From: Deltaproteobacteria bacterium
GTDB taxonomy: Bacteria; Myxococcota_A; UBA796; GCA-2862545
Assembly: GCA_007693595.1 (NCBI GenBank)
Contig: REDI01000089.1
Coordinates: 62,001 to 126,000, forward strand
Direction of reading: 5' to 3'
Length of the DNA: 64,000 bases
The position numbers and the translations under genes were made by a program. Within the stretch, counting starts at the first letter, position 1. Every line of letters begins with the position of its first letter. Positions 15,349 to 24,217 of this stretch are shown here, in pieces. The notes beneath the pieces are model-generated. The model was not told the origin of the DNA. It saw nothing but the letters and a program-made list of their open reading frames with translations, and made no database searches.

Positions 15349-16155
15349 CTACAGCCGCCGGTGCTGCGCGAGCGGCATGGCCCGCCGGACCTCGCGCACG
15401 CGGTTCAGGTCCAGCTCGGCCAGGGCGAGGCTCGGCCCATCGCTCGCTTCGCCGATCACCACGCCCCAAGGGTCGACGATGAGGCTGTGGCCGTAGGTCG
15501 CCCGCAGACCCTCATCGTCGTGATCGCCGACCTGGCCTGGTGCGATCACGTAGGCCTGACACTCGATAGCCCGAGCCCGGAGCAGAGCGTGCCAGTGCGC
15601 GGCCCCGGTGGTCGCGGTGAAGGCCGACGGGACGCACAGGATCTCGGCCCCATGATCGACCTGCCAGCGGAAGAGCTCGGGAAACCGGAGGTCGTAGCAG
15701 ATCGCGAGACCGATCTTGCCCAGAGGGGTTTCGATCACGGCCGGCTGATCCCCTGCCTTGCAGGTCTTGGACTCGAGGAAGCGCACCGCAGCGGAGTGGT
15801 CGACGTCGAAGAGGTGCATCTTGCGGTAGGTGCCCAGGACCTCGCCCTGGGGCGAGAGCAGGACCGAGGTGTTGTAGCAGCGATCCGGCTCGTCGCTCTT
15901 CTCGTTGAAGGAGCCGACCAGCAGGTGGACCGACAGCTCGCGCGCCAAGGCCGCGAGACGGGTGATGGTCGGCCCGTTGAGGGACTCGGCCCGTCGGACC
16001 TTCTCGCTGTGCGGGCCGAGGTAGTTGCAGGCCTCGGGGGTCGTGATCAGCGCCGCACCCGCCCGCGCGGCGCGCCGCACTCCATCTTCGAGCTGGGCGA
16101 AGTTGCGCTCGACATCGCTGGTCGAGGTCATCTGTACGGCGGCGGCGAGCATCAT
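15349..16155 (-). CDS. Nitrilase-superfamily amidase (Nit1/deaminated-glutathione-amidase-like)
   Basis: The 268-residue enzyme has the full carbon-nitrogen hydrolase triad: Glu41 in TPEAC, Lys112 in YRKMHLFD and Cys153 in ICYDLRFPEL. The FDVDHSA segment after the Lys and the RFPEL after the Cys are those of the Nit1/NitB group, which removes deaminated glutathione. An omega-amidase activity is the alternative. The ATG at 16155 has AAGGA 6 nt upstream. It converges with the kinase gene across 17 bp and diverges from the GAF gene. Confidence 0.88.
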   Translation of the reverse strand: MMLAAAVQMTSTSDVERNFAQLEDGVRRAARAGAALITTPEACNYLGPHSEKVRRAESLNGPTITRLAALARELSVHLLVGSFNEKSDEPDRCYNTSVLLSPQGEVLGTYRKMHLFDVDHSAAVRFLESKTCKAGDQPAVIETPLGKIGLAICYDLRFPELFRWQVDHGAEILCVPSAFTATTGAAHWHALLRARAIECQAYVIAPGQVGDHDDEGLRATYGHSLIVDPWGVVIGEASDGPSLALAELDLNRVREVRRAMPLAQHRRL

Positions 16156-16182
16156 GATCGATCCTTGGGTGAGGGGATAGTC

Positions 16183-16211
16183 TTGTGGCCTACGGCTCAA
16201 CCTGCTAACAA
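16183..16211 (+). promoter_or_regulatory. Possible promoter of the GAF gene
   Basis: TTGTGG (16183-16188) and TAACAA (16206-16211) are separated by 17 bp, 64 bp upstream of the GTG start. GGGCAC (16215-16220) and GTGCCC (16242-16247) could fold a loose stem-loop in the leader. Confidence 0.35.
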
Positions 16212-16275
16212 GGTGGGCACGCCTCGGTCACCTCGCACCCTGTGCCCCCGCGGATCGGGCGAATAGGAGGTAACC

Positions 16276-17145
16276 GTGCCCCTCTACACCGTGTCGCCGT
16301 CCCATGGCGAGCCCCTGGAACTCGATGGGGTGAACGGGCTCGTGGCGCTGGGGCTCGCGCTCGATCAGCTCGGCGAGTCCGACGCCCTTGAGCGGCTGGC
16401 GTGCGAGTGCTTGCCGAACGGCACCCTCATCGCCAAGGACCTCCGCCAAGGCCGTCGCTACGTCGTCCAGTCCTCCATCCCCGACGTTCGCAGCGCCCCC
16501 GAGTCCGCCCCGGCCGACGAGCCCGACGGCTTCAACTCCTGGCTTGTCGACATCGATCGCGCGGAGTCCTCGGTCATCGCCTACCAGGCCGCGTTGGCTG
16601 CGGCTCAGGTCGCGGTGCCCTGCGACAGCGCCTCGGTCCTCCAGCTCGACGAAAAAGGCCTGCGCTTCGTCGCCGCCTCCGGCCCCGTCGCCGCCCAGCT
16701 CGTCGGCCGCTACATCCCCTCCGACGCGGGCGCGGCCGGCTTCGCCGTACAGCATCGCCAGCTCATGGTCCTGCACGAAGTCGGAACCGACGCCCCCCAC
16801 TTCGACGAGATCGACCAGGCCGTCGGCTACCAGACCAACAACCTCTGCTGCGTGCCGGTCATCAAGGGGGACACCCTCTACGGCGTGGTCGAGGCGGTCA
16901 ACATCCCCACGGGGGATGCCTTCAACAAAGATGCCATGGTCAACCTCGAGCGCGTCGCCCAGCGCCTCGCCAACCGACTCGCCCGCGGGGGCCCGATCGA
17001 AGGCTCGCTCTCGGAGCCCTCTGTCGTCATGGAGGTCGACGAGGAAGCCTATGCGGACCCCGAGACCCTCGAAGACCTGGTCATGGAGCCGATCAGCGTC
17101 GAGGACCTGGCGCTCGCGATGCCTGGTGCGGAGGAGGAGGGGTAG
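16276..17145 (+). CDS. GAF-domain protein
   Basis: The 289-residue cytoplasmic protein starts at a GTG with AGGAGGT upstream. Residues of about 95-240 form a GAF domain: helix AYQAALAAAQVAVPCDSASV, the LRFVAASGP strand, the GAAGFAVQHRQ turn, and LCCVPVIKGDTLYGVVEAVN, the usual GAF core ending. An N-terminal segment of about 90 residues precedes it, and the C-terminus is acidic. There is no output domain, so it may act as a ligand- or partner-binding module for a kinase or a nucleotide signal. The ligand is unknown. Confidence 0.85.
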   Translation: MPLYTVSPSHGEPLELDGVNGLVALGLALDQLGESDALERLACECLPNGTLIAKDLRQGRRYVVQSSIPDVRSAPESAPADEPDGFNSWLVDIDRAESSVIAYQAALAAAQVAVPCDSASVLQLDEKGLRFVAASGPVAAQLVGRYIPSDAGAAGFAVQHRQLMVLHEVGTDAPHFDEIDQAVGYQTNNLCCVPVIKGDTLYGVVEAVNIPTGDAFNKDAMVNLERVAQRLANRLARGGPIEGSLSEPSVVMEVDEEAYADPETLEDLVMEPISVEDLALAMPGAEEEG

Positions 17146-17156
17146 GGTGACGGAGG

Positions 17157-17867
17157 CTATTCCTTCGGTTTGATGATCTTCAACATCTTGGCCTTGTGGA
17201 GCCCCATGACTTGGGGTGGGGCTACCCCGATCTCGTCTCGCCACAGTTTCTCGTCTTCGAACACCTCGATGACCAACGGGAAGTCTCCGTCTTGAGAGAT
17301 CAAAAACCCCCCAGGCTCGACGAGCGGGTAGAGGTACTTTAGGCAGGTACGTGTTGAGGAGGCGAGGTCGACATCGAGGTAGGCTCCCGCGATGCGCTCG
17401 TTGAACGACGGCAGGGACTCCTCGAACCATCCGGGGACGAACGTGCAGACGTCTGGCGCTCCGTATTCGGACAGCGACCGCTTGACCTCTTCAAGTGAGC
17501 CCGCGAACTTGCCAGCGCGGAACCAGTCCTTGATCGAATAGCCGAAGATGCTTCTCTCGTGCTCCTCTTGGTTGTTCGGGAGGCCCTCGAAGGAGTCACA
17601 GAGGTAGAGCTCTCGGCCCAGCATCTTGGTTGCGAGGCTAAACTTAGCGCTGCTGCCGCCCTTGTAGCAGCCGGCCTCCACGAAGACGCCATGGCTGCCA
17701 GGGTGCTCATACTGAAAGCGGAACATCTCGATAACAAAGGAGAGGACGTGGCTAGGGTTGTGTGGGCAGTCCACGTCTCGGTGGATCTGGTCGAACCGTC
17801 TCAAGAGATCCTCTCGCGTACCAGCATCAGGGCACACGCGCTCGAACTCTTGTTTGAGTGCGTTCAT
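17157..17867 (-). CDS. TylF/macrocin-O-methyltransferase-like SAM methyltransferase
   Basis: The protein has 236 residues. The AdoMet-binding motif reads FVEAGCYKGGSSAKFSL, followed by the strand-2 ELYLCDSFEGLP and later the GAYLDVDLASST metal-site segment, the pattern of TylF-type sugar O-methyltransferases. Such enzymes methylate hydroxyls on deoxysugars or other small glycans, so a role in surface or secondary-metabolite sugar modification is likely. The ATG at 17867 follows GGGAGG with 8 nt; a GTG at 17876 overlaps the ribosome site and is rejected. The gene faces the GAF gene tail to tail. Confidence 0.8.
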   Translation of the reverse strand: MNALKQEFERVCPDAGTREDLLRRFDQIHRDVDCPHNPSHVLSFVIEMFRFQYEHPGSHGVFVEAGCYKGGSSAKFSLATKMLGRELYLCDSFEGLPNNQEEHERSIFGYSIKDWFRAGKFAGSLEEVKRSLSEYGAPDVCTFVPGWFEESLPSFNERIAGAYLDVDLASSTRTCLKYLYPLVEPGGFLISQDGDFPLVIEVFEDEKLWRDEIGVAPPQVMGLHKAKMLKIIKPKE

Positions 17868-18024
17868 GGCCTTCACCTCCCGGTAGGCCTCTCGAATTCT
17901 GTGTAGAATGGGGTTCCCCTGGGGCCAGTGCCATGAATGGGTTTGGGTCTATCGGTCTTCGTGCCTGTCTATCTCAGCGGTCGAGTGAACTCCTCTACTT
18001 CAAGTAGGGCTTCGTCTTGTGGGC

Positions 18025-18708
18025 CTAGCTCTTGATAACAACCTTGCGGATAGCTTGAGCTTTGGCCTGCTCCAGCACCTGTTTCTGAAGCGCGCCGTAG
18101 AGCTGGTAGTTCTCGGTGCTGTCGAGATCCGCTGCCTGGTCGTCTTGCTGACGTGCAGGCAGCTTGGCGAGGTAGAAGTGGACTTGGGTGTCGTCGCTCA
18201 GGGTGATCTGCCACTGATGCCGGTTGGTGACAGTCCAAGTGCTCCCATCGCTGAGCTTGGCGGTCGCGGTGGCCTTTAGGGTGCACATGTACATCCAAGG
18301 GGTGTAGTTCGAGTCGTAGAGACAGTCGATGTCTCCTTTACCGCCATAGCTCACGTCGATCTGGCTCACGTCGGTCCAGGGGACGTCCTTCATGTCGCTC
18401 CCGCGCTCCAAGCTGAGTTGGACATCGCGGGCCTCGGTGGACCAGCCTTCTTCAGCGTACCAGTCCACACCTCGCTCCAGCCGGACGGCGCGGCCCTCTA
18501 CGACGGTCCCGTCTGCGCGCGTGAGCTCGAACGAAAAGTCGACGTTGTTGATCGGTGCTGCCGGCTCAGGCTCTGGCTCTGGCTCGGGGGGGGGAGCGGG
18601 GGCGGCGGCCACGGGCTCGGGGGGAGGAGGCTCGGGCGCCGGCACAGACTTCTTTCCACAGCCGGCGAGCAGCAGCGAAGGGCCCAACAGGAGGATCGTT
18701 CGGGTCAT
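18025..18708 (-). CDS. Lipoprotein with Pro/Glu-rich linker
   Basis: The 227-residue protein has lipobox L-A-G-C (Cys17) and then a 30-residue Pro/Glu/Ala-rich linker (repeats of PEPEPEP type) that could span peptidoglycan or hold the domain away from the membrane. The folded C-terminal part (about 55-227) has two Cys, many aromatic residues and a helical, Gln-rich end. No family is recognised. It lies 17 bp after the response-regulator stop on the same strand and could be the last gene of the Tad/two-component transcription unit. Confidence 0.75.
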   Translation of the reverse strand: MTRTILLLGPSLLLAGCGKKSVPAPEPPPPEPVAAAPAPPPEPEPEPEPAAPINNVDFSFELTRADGTVVEGRAVRLERGVDWYAEEGWSTEARDVQLSLERGSDMKDVPWTDVSQIDVSYGGKGDIDCLYDSNYTPWMYMCTLKATATAKLSDGSTWTVTNRHQWQITLSDDTQVHFYLAKLPARQQDDQAADLDSTENYQLYGALQKQVLEQAKAQAIRKVVIKS

Positions 18709-18724
18709 GGGAGCTCCACGGGGT

Positions 18725-19936
18725 TCAGTCCAGAAGGTTGTATTTCTTTAGTTTGTAGCGGAGGGTGTTTCGTTCCACGCCTAGCAGCTTGCTCATATGG
18801 GTGCGATCCCCATCGCTCAGCCGTACCGCTTCGACGAGAATCGCGCGCTCGACGGCTTCAAGGTGATCGGCCAACACGAAGCCGGGTCCGAGGCTCGGCA
18901 GGCCTTCGGGGGCTGCGGGGCTGCTCTGGTAGGTCAGCGAGTCGGATCCCATGACCACCGCACGCTCGGCGAGGTTCATGAGCTCGCGCACGTTGCCGGG
19001 CCAGGCGTGTTGAACCAGCCGGCTCTGGTGCTCCTTGGTGAGCGTAGGACGTGGACGGTTGTAGCGCTGGGCGAAGAGCTCGAGGGCGTGCTCCATGAGG
19101 GGAAGGATGTCTTCGGTGCGCTCTCGCAGCAGCGGCACTGAGATGACCACGACCGCGAGGGCGTAGTAGAGATCTCGGCGAAGCCTTCCCTCGGTGACCT
19201 TCTGAGCTGCGTCGGGACCACTTGTCGCGATGAGGCGGAGCTCTCGGGGCGCGGCGCTCAGTCGCTGCATCAGGTCGAACTGTGCGTTCGCCGAGAGATC
19301 ATCGACGCCCGGCAGCACGACGGTACCTTTGTCGGGCCAGGGATCCTTGCGGCGGGGATCCAGGGTGAAGAGCGGGAGCTCGTCGCGACCCAGATGGTGA
19401 AGATAGGCGGCGGCATGACCTCGGCCGGTGCCGATGTCGCCCTCGATCCAGACGGGCGTAGGCACGTCGGCGACGCGCTTGAGGCGCTCGACCAGAGCCT
19501 TGGAGGCCGCGGCCTTGGCGATGAACTTAGGTGCGGTGACGGCCGGCTGGGAGGGCTGGTCCTTGGCTGTGCCTCGGAGCTGGGCCAGCCGGTCGAGCAC
19601 CTGCTCGACGGGGACGGGTTTGGTCAGGAAGTCGCGGGCGCCAAGCCGCATGGCGTCGACGGCGGTGTCGACATCGCCGTAGGCGGTGAAGAGGATGACC
19701 TCGACGGGCGGATCCGCTTGGCGGGCAGCGGCGAGGACCTGAAGCCCGTCGACGGGCTCCATGCGGAGGTCGGTCAGGATGACATCGAGCTGGTGCTCGC
19801 TAAGGTGCTGGATCGCGGACCTCCCGTCGTAGAGAGAGTCGACGAGATCCCCTTGATGGCGGAGCATCTTGGCGAGGGCATCGGCGGTCGAGCGGTTGTC
19901 GTCGACCACGAGCACGCGGAGCTGACGTTGGCTCAC
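18725..19936 (-). CDS. NtrC-like response regulator with degenerate AAA+ domain
   Basis: The 403-residue protein has a receiver domain (1-120; acidic pocket Asp12/Asp13, phospho-acceptor Asp56, the FTAYG Thr and the TKP Lys), an AAA+ domain and a Fis-type DNA-binding helix pair at the C-terminus (THMSKLLGVERNTLRYKLKKY). The AAA+ core is worn: the P-loop is GDIGTGRG with Arg for Lys, the Walker B strand VVLPGVDDL lacks the Asp-Glu pair, and the GAFTGA loop that contacts sigma54 is absent, although the GRLRRDLYYAL and WPGNVREL motifs remain. It therefore probably binds DNA without activating sigma54 by ATP hydrolysis. The GTG at 19936 follows GGAGG. It is paired with the kinase immediately upstream. 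Confidence 0.88.
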   Translation of the reverse strand: MSQRQLRVLVVDDNRSTADALAKMLRHQGDLVDSLYDGRSAIQHLSEHQLDVILTDLRMEPVDGLQVLAAARQADPPVEVILFTAYGDVDTAVDAMRLGARDFLTKPVPVEQVLDRLAQLRGTAKDQPSQPAVTAPKFIAKAAASKALVERLKRVADVPTPVWIEGDIGTGRGHAAAYLHHLGRDELPLFTLDPRRKDPWPDKGTVVLPGVDDLSANAQFDLMQRLSAAPRELRLIATSGPDAAQKVTEGRLRRDLYYALAVVVISVPLLRERTEDILPLMEHALELFAQRYNRPRPTLTKEHQSRLVQHAWPGNVRELMNLAERAVVMGSDSLTYQSSPAAPEGLPSLGPGFVLADHLEAVERAILVEAVRLSDGDRTHMSKLLGVERNTLRYKLKKYNLLD

Positions 19937-19971
19937 TACACCTCCTGGGGGCTCTCGCCCGCACGGGCTCA

Positions 19972-21336
19972 TTAGCCCGAGATACTCGTTCCTGCAGCCC
20001 GGGTCGGTGTTCCTTGGGGGGGCTGGGCCCGGACGGGGAGATGGAGCGCGAACCGCGCGCCCCCGAGCGAGGAGTCGCCCACGACGATGACTCCCCCGTG
20101 CGCGTCTGCCACCGCCTTGACCAGGGCGAGCCCCAGGCCTGAGCCTCCCGCGCGATGGCTGACGTTGGGCTCGAAGAGCCGCTCGGCCACCTGGGGGTGG
20201 ACCCCGGCGCCATCGTCCTCGATCTCGAGGATGACCTCGCCAGGACGAGCGGTGAGCCCGAGGGCGACGTGTTGGTTGCTGTGCTGGAGCGCGTTGAGCA
20301 GCAAGTTCTCGACGGCCCGCCCCACGAGGGCGCTGTCTGCGATCACGTGGATCTCGTCTTCGGCGGAGAGGGTCAGCAGCTTGCGTTCGGCCTGTGCGCG
20401 GGGGGCGTGGAGCCGATAGAGATGGTTGAGCACCTCGGAGAGGTTGAACTGCGTGAGACTGAGCTCGAGCTCATCGCCGATGCTGCGGCGCAGGATGCGC
20501 GCGACGACCTGGTCGAGCCCACGGACCTCTTGGCGGATGGCGGCGCCCGTCCGGCGTCGCTCGTTGGCATCCGTCTCATCGACCAGGAGTCGCGTCAGGA
20601 TCTCGATGCTCTGCAGAGGGTTTCGAACCTCGTGGGCGATGGTGCGGGCCACCCGCTGCGCCGTCTTGATGCGGGCGGTGATCTCGTCTTCCCGCTGCTC
20701 CATGGTGAGGGCTGTCGTGTTGACGCGATCGATGAGGTCGTCGAGCTCCGCCAGACCGGTACGGGGGACCCGAACGCTCCGCTCACCGGCCCCGACACGA
20801 GCAAGCACGGTAGAGATCTCGTTGAGCGGTCGCAGCACCCGCAGTACGATGAGGGCCGTGAGGATGCCTACGATCAACGCGAGTACGAGAAAGGCGAGCA
20901 ACAGCGTCGGCGCGCCCAAGGGGCGTGGCTCGACGGCCACAAGGAGGTTGCCGCGCTCTCGCTGGCTGCAGCTCCACGCCATGGGGCCCGTGGCCACATT
21001 CAGGAGCTGGGTCTGCGTGTCCCCCTGACAGAGGGCTGTGATGGTCGGGAGCTCGGCGACCTCACTCCAGAGCATGGGATCGCCGCGAAGGAGCTCCGTG
21101 CCTTCCGGGGTGCTGTAGGCGACGATCATCACCCCACGACCGAGCTCGCTGGCGTGCGGGCGAGGGGGCAGCATGCGGGCCAAGAGGTCCGCGCGCTCCA
21201 CGGCAGACTCGTAGTGTGAGTTCCACTGGTTGATGAAGAGCAGGAGGGCTGAGGGCAGCACGGCGAGTGCGGCGACAGAACCCGAATAGATCCCAAGGAT
21301 CAGCGGTGCGGAGGCACGACGGAGGCCACGCCGCAA
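19972..21336 (-). CDS. Membrane sensor histidine kinase
   Basis: The 454-residue kinase has two membrane helices (about 12-35 and 145-170) around a small periplasmic sensor domain of about 110 residues, a HAMP segment, the phospho-acceptor box VARTIAHEVRNPLQS, and an HATPase domain with the N box (ENLLLNALQHS) and G boxes (DDGAGVH, GGSGLGLAL). All catalytic boxes look intact. The TTG start is 1 codon past the stop of the small lipoprotein, so it is part of the Tad operon. Its partner is the degenerate NtrC-like regulator downstream, and the pair is placed to control pilus synthesis in response to an envelope signal. Confidence 0.92.
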   Translation of the reverse strand: MRRGLRRASAPLILGIYSGSVAALAVLPSALLLFINQWNSHYESAVERADLLARMLPPRPHASELGRGVMIVAYSTPEGTELLRGDPMLWSEVAELPTITALCQGDTQTQLLNVATGPMAWSCSQRERGNLLVAVEPRPLGAPTLLLAFLVLALIVGILTALIVLRVLRPLNEISTVLARVGAGERSVRVPRTGLAELDDLIDRVNTTALTMEQREDEITARIKTAQRVARTIAHEVRNPLQSIEILTRLLVDETDANERRRTGAAIRQEVRGLDQVVARILRRSIGDELELSLTQFNLSEVLNHLYRLHAPRAQAERKLLTLSAEDEIHVIADSALVGRAVENLLLNALQHSNQHVALGLTARPGEVILEIEDDGAGVHPQVAERLFEPNVSHRAGGSGLGLALVKAVADAHGGVIVVGDSSLGGARFALHLPVRAQPPQGTPTRAAGTSISG

Positions 21337-21339
21337 CGT

Positions 21340-21591
21340 CTATTGCACTCCGAGTCCTAGACTCTGATCCTGATACGTGCCCTCGGTCGTCCGCTCCTGA
21401 AGGCGGAGACGGATCTCGGTCCCCTCGATGCCCGACAGGCGGTACTGTGCGGCCGCCACACTCGGTCGGCTGAGGTCGGCCTGTGTGATCGAAGCTGCGG
21501 TGTAGGCACGGCCAAAGTCATAGGTCAGCGTCATGGGGTTGGCACATCCAGCGAGCCCAAGAAGGGTTCCGAGGAACAGCAGGCGGGTCAT
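21340..21591 (-). CDS. Small lipoprotein in the Tad operon
   Basis: This 83-residue precursor has lipobox L-A-G-C (Cys16). The mature part is about 67 residues of beta-type sequence (Tyr-, Arg- and Gln-containing). Its start overlaps the tadD stop by 4 bp, so it is coupled to the pilus genes. No named family is recognised; by position it may be an outer-membrane accessory of the secretin. Confidence 0.7.
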   Translation of the reverse strand: MTRLLFLGTLLGLAGCANPMTLTYDFGRAYTAASITQADLSRPSVAAAQYRLSGIEGTEIRLRLQERTTEGTYQDQSLGLGVQ

Positions 21592-22349
21592 GGGGACTCC
21601 TCTATGGTGAGCTCTTGGAGCGCTAGGGCGGCTCGCTCATGCATGGGGTTGTTCTTGAGGGACTCTTGGAAAGATCTCTTGGCCATCTCGCGGTCCCCCG
21701 CGAGCTGGTAGGCGACGCCGAGGTTGTACGACGCGTCGGCCGGCGTGTCGGCGTGCTGGAAGGCGGCGATCGCCTCGTCGGCCCGGCCCTGGGAGAACAG
21801 GGCGAAACCGAGGTTCCTCGAGTATCGACGGTTGGTGCTGTCGAGCGCGACCGCCTTCTGTAGCGCGGGCACGGCATCTGGGTCGCGCTTCACCGTAAAG
21901 AGCAAGTAGCCCAGGTTATTCCACGTAGGGGCATGAGAGCGATCCAGATCGGTCGCCCGTCGAAGGGCATCGATGGCTTCGAGCGGGCGATCGGTATCCG
22001 CGTAGAGCAGGCCCAGGGCCCTGTGGGGGCGTGGATCGCCCTTGAGCTTGGTGGCAGCCTTCTCGAGGTGTGGCTCTGCCGCCCCGAAGAGGCCTTGGTG
22101 GTGGAGGGCTCGCCCGAAGAGAAGATCCATGACCGGGTCCTCCACGCCATCAGCCACCGCTGCCCGAAGGAGGTTGACGGCCTCGGGAAAGCTGCCGGCG
22201 TCGATCAACCGCTCCGCGATCTGTATGCGCGTGGATTGCTTGCCCTGCTCCGTCGCCCAAGGGGGGGGATCGACCGCCTGCGCGCGCTGCTCCTTTGTGG
22301 CGCAGGCAGTGGTCAGGGCGCTGAGGAGCAAGAGGGTCCCGAGTCTCAT
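21588..22349 (-). CDS. tadD: TadD-like TPR lipoprotein
   Basis: The 253-residue protein has a lipobox L-T-T-A-C (Cys16) and five to six TPR repeats across about 40-240 (AEPHLEKAATKLKGD, ALGLLYADTDRPLEAI and NNLGYLLFTVKRDPDA among them). Lipidated TPR proteins of this kind (TadD) help to place the secretin RcpA in the outer membrane. It overlaps tadC by 4 bp, as is usual for this operon. Confidence 0.85.
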   Translation of the reverse strand: MRLGTLLLLSALTTACATKEQRAQAVDPPPWATEQGKQSTRIQIAERLIDAGSFPEAVNLLRAAVADGVEDPVMDLLFGRALHHQGLFGAAEPHLEKAATKLKGDPRPHRALGLLYADTDRPLEAIDALRRATDLDRSHAPTWNNLGYLLFTVKRDPDAVPALQKAVALDSTNRRYSRNLGFALFSQGRADEAIAAFQHADTPADASYNLGVAYQLAGDREMAKRSFQESLKNNPMHERAALALQELTIEESP

Positions 22350-23266
22350 TCCACCATCCCGAAGGTCTTCATGACGCGGATAGAGGCAGGGCCGATAAGC
22401 ACGATTAACAGGCAGGGCATCAGGAACAGAATCATCGCGACGGTGAGCTTGGGGGAGACCTTGGCGGCTTCCTCTTCGGCCCTTGACATACGCTCCTGTC
22501 GAACCATGTCGCCGTGTACGCGCAGAGCCGAAGCGATCGACGTTCCGAAGCGCTCAGCCTGGACCATCATGTTGACGAGAGACTTCATCTCGGGAAGCCC
22601 GGTTCGGTCTGCGAGGCGCTTGAAGGCCTCCATACGTGGGACACCTGCGGCGACCTCGTAGGTGACCATCCGAAACTCAGCCGCGAGCTCTGGGGCGGAG
22701 CCACGGATCTCGTCAGACACCCGGCGGAACGCCATGTCCAGCCCCAGCCCTGCTTCGACTGAGGTCACGAGGAGGTCCAAGGCGTCGGGAAAGGGCTGAA
22801 GCAGCTTCTTGTGTCGGGTCTCGATCCGCTTGTTCACCATGTACATCGGACCCATATAGCCAGCTGCAGCGAGGATCAAGGTGAGCCCTAAGGCGTAGAT
22901 GAGATCGAGCATGGAGGCTATGAACACGCCTCCAAGCGGGAGCAGGAAGACGAGGCCCACGCGCACGCCGTTAAACACTTCAAGTGCGTTCTTGCCGCGG
23001 TATCCAGCGTGGATGAGCTTCTCCCGGAGGAGGTTGCGTTGCTCTTCATCTTTGGAAGTGGCGAGGGCGGCGAGCCGCTCGGCGACGGCTGCTGCCACTT
23101 GCGCTTCCCGTTCAGCACGAGCTTCCTCTTCCTTCTTGCCGGTGAGTTCGGCGAGCCTGTCGGCGCTCGTCGTTCGGCTCGCCGCGAGCTGCCCGATCCC
23201 CGCGACCAAAAACACGCCTGTGACCACGAAGCCGAAGCCGATCATCAGGATGAGGTTGAAGCTCAT
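22346..23266 (-). CDS. tadC: Tad pilus inner-membrane platform protein TadC
   Basis: The 306-residue protein has the GspF/T2SSF domain (about 150-280: PDALDLLVTSVEAGLGLDMAF and MVQAERFGTSIASALRVHGD) with hydrophobic helices near the N-terminus, in the middle and at the C-terminus. It pairs with TadB as the assembly platform that takes Flp subunits to the pilus base. The Glu/Ala-rich coiled segment at about 40-80 is somewhat long for TadC. It is directly adjacent to tadB. Confidence 0.92.
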   Translation of the reverse strand: MSFNLILMIGFGFVVTGVFLVAGIGQLAASRTTSADRLAELTGKKEEEARAEREAQVAAAVAERLAALATSKDEEQRNLLREKLIHAGYRGKNALEVFNGVRVGLVFLLPLGGVFIASMLDLIYALGLTLILAAAGYMGPMYMVNKRIETRHKKLLQPFPDALDLLVTSVEAGLGLDMAFRRVSDEIRGSAPELAAEFRMVTYEVAAGVPRMEAFKRLADRTGLPEMKSLVNMMVQAERFGTSIASALRVHGDMVRQERMSRAEEEAAKVSPKLTVAMILFLMPCLLIVLIGPASIRVMKTFGMVE

Positions 23267-24217
23267 TTAGACCTCCACCTGGGTGATGCGCCACATGAGA
23301 AAGCCGCCGCTGACGTAGAGCGTGACCATGAGTCCCAGCATGTAGTTGCCAACCGTTTCGTTAAAGAGTGGCGAGGGATAGTCTGGGTTCATGACCAGCA
23401 ATATGACCATTACGGCCGCTGGGAGTCCGCCGAGAATCAAAGCGGAGAACCTGGCTTCAGAGGTGAGAGCCTTGACCTTGGCATGGAAGAGGAACCGGGC
23501 GCGGATCGTGTTCGAGATGGCATTGAGCACCTCGATCAGGTTGCCTCCGGTCTCTCGCTGGAGCAGAACCGACGAGACGAAGATCCGGAGCTCGAACAGG
23601 GTCGGGTTTCGGGCCAGCATGCCTTCGAGAGCCTGGCGGTAGTCGCGTCCGAACCGAACTTCTTCGAAGACTCGTCCGAACTCACCCGCGAGCGGAAGCG
23701 GGAGCTCTTCCGCACACATCTTGAAGGCGTCAGACAGGCCAAGGCCGGCCTGGAGCGACCTCGCCATGAGGTCCAGGGCCTCGGGGAGCTGGCTGACCAT
23801 CTTCTTGCTGCGAGCCTTGGCTTTCTGGCTAACGAGCAGGTAGGGTGCCATTCCGCTTCCGATGCCGAGCAATAGACCCATGGGCCCAAGGAATAACAGG
23901 GCCAACAAGCCGATCACCACAGCAACGCCCCCACACGTGAAGAGCAACCGGCTCACCGACCACTTGAAGTCTGCGGAGATCAGGAGGTCCTGCAGATGCT
24001 GGCCGAAGTCCCCTAGGGCCCCTGCGGTCGGGTCGGGTGCGGCCTCCAAAAAGAGAGCCGCCTTCTCGTCTTCATCGACGACCGTGCCGAGCCGTCGAGC
24101 CAGGCGGTCGCGCTCCGCCTGCTTGCGTGAGACGTAAGTCCAATAAAACCCCTGACCGACGCCTACGACGATGGCGAGAGCCGTAGCCAGGATGACGATC
24201 GGGGCCCACGTGGGCAT
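23267..24217 (-). CDS. tadB: Tad pilus inner-membrane platform protein TadB
   Basis: The 316-residue protein has the T2SSF domain (PEALDLMARSLQAGLGLSDAFKM, about 145-270) and the usual conserved RETGGNLIEVLNAISNTIRARF segment. Four hydrophobic helices are visible: one at the N-terminus, a pair before the domain and one at the end. It forms the platform with TadC under the TadA ATPase. Its start overlaps the tadA stop by 1 bp (TGATG). Confidence 0.93.
   Translation of the reverse strand: MPTWAPIVILATALAIVVGVGQGFYWTYVSRKQAERDRLARRLGTVVDEDEKAALFLEAAPDPTAGALGDFGQHLQDLLISADFKWSVSRLLFTCGGVAVVIGLLALLFLGPMGLLLGIGSGMAPYLLVSQKAKARSKKMVSQLPEALDLMARSLQAGLGLSDAFKMCAEELPLPLAGEFGRVFEEVRFGRDYRQALEGMLARNPTLFELRIFVSSVLLQRETGGNLIEVLNAISNTIRARFLFHAKVKALTSEARFSALILGGLPAAVMVILLVMNPDYPSPLFNETVGNYMLGLMVTLYVSGGFLMWRITQVEV

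Noticed and set aside
20155-21219. Antisense open frame of 354 codons across the histidine kinase
   Set aside because: The minus strand carries all kinase motifs; this frame is a product of the high GC content.
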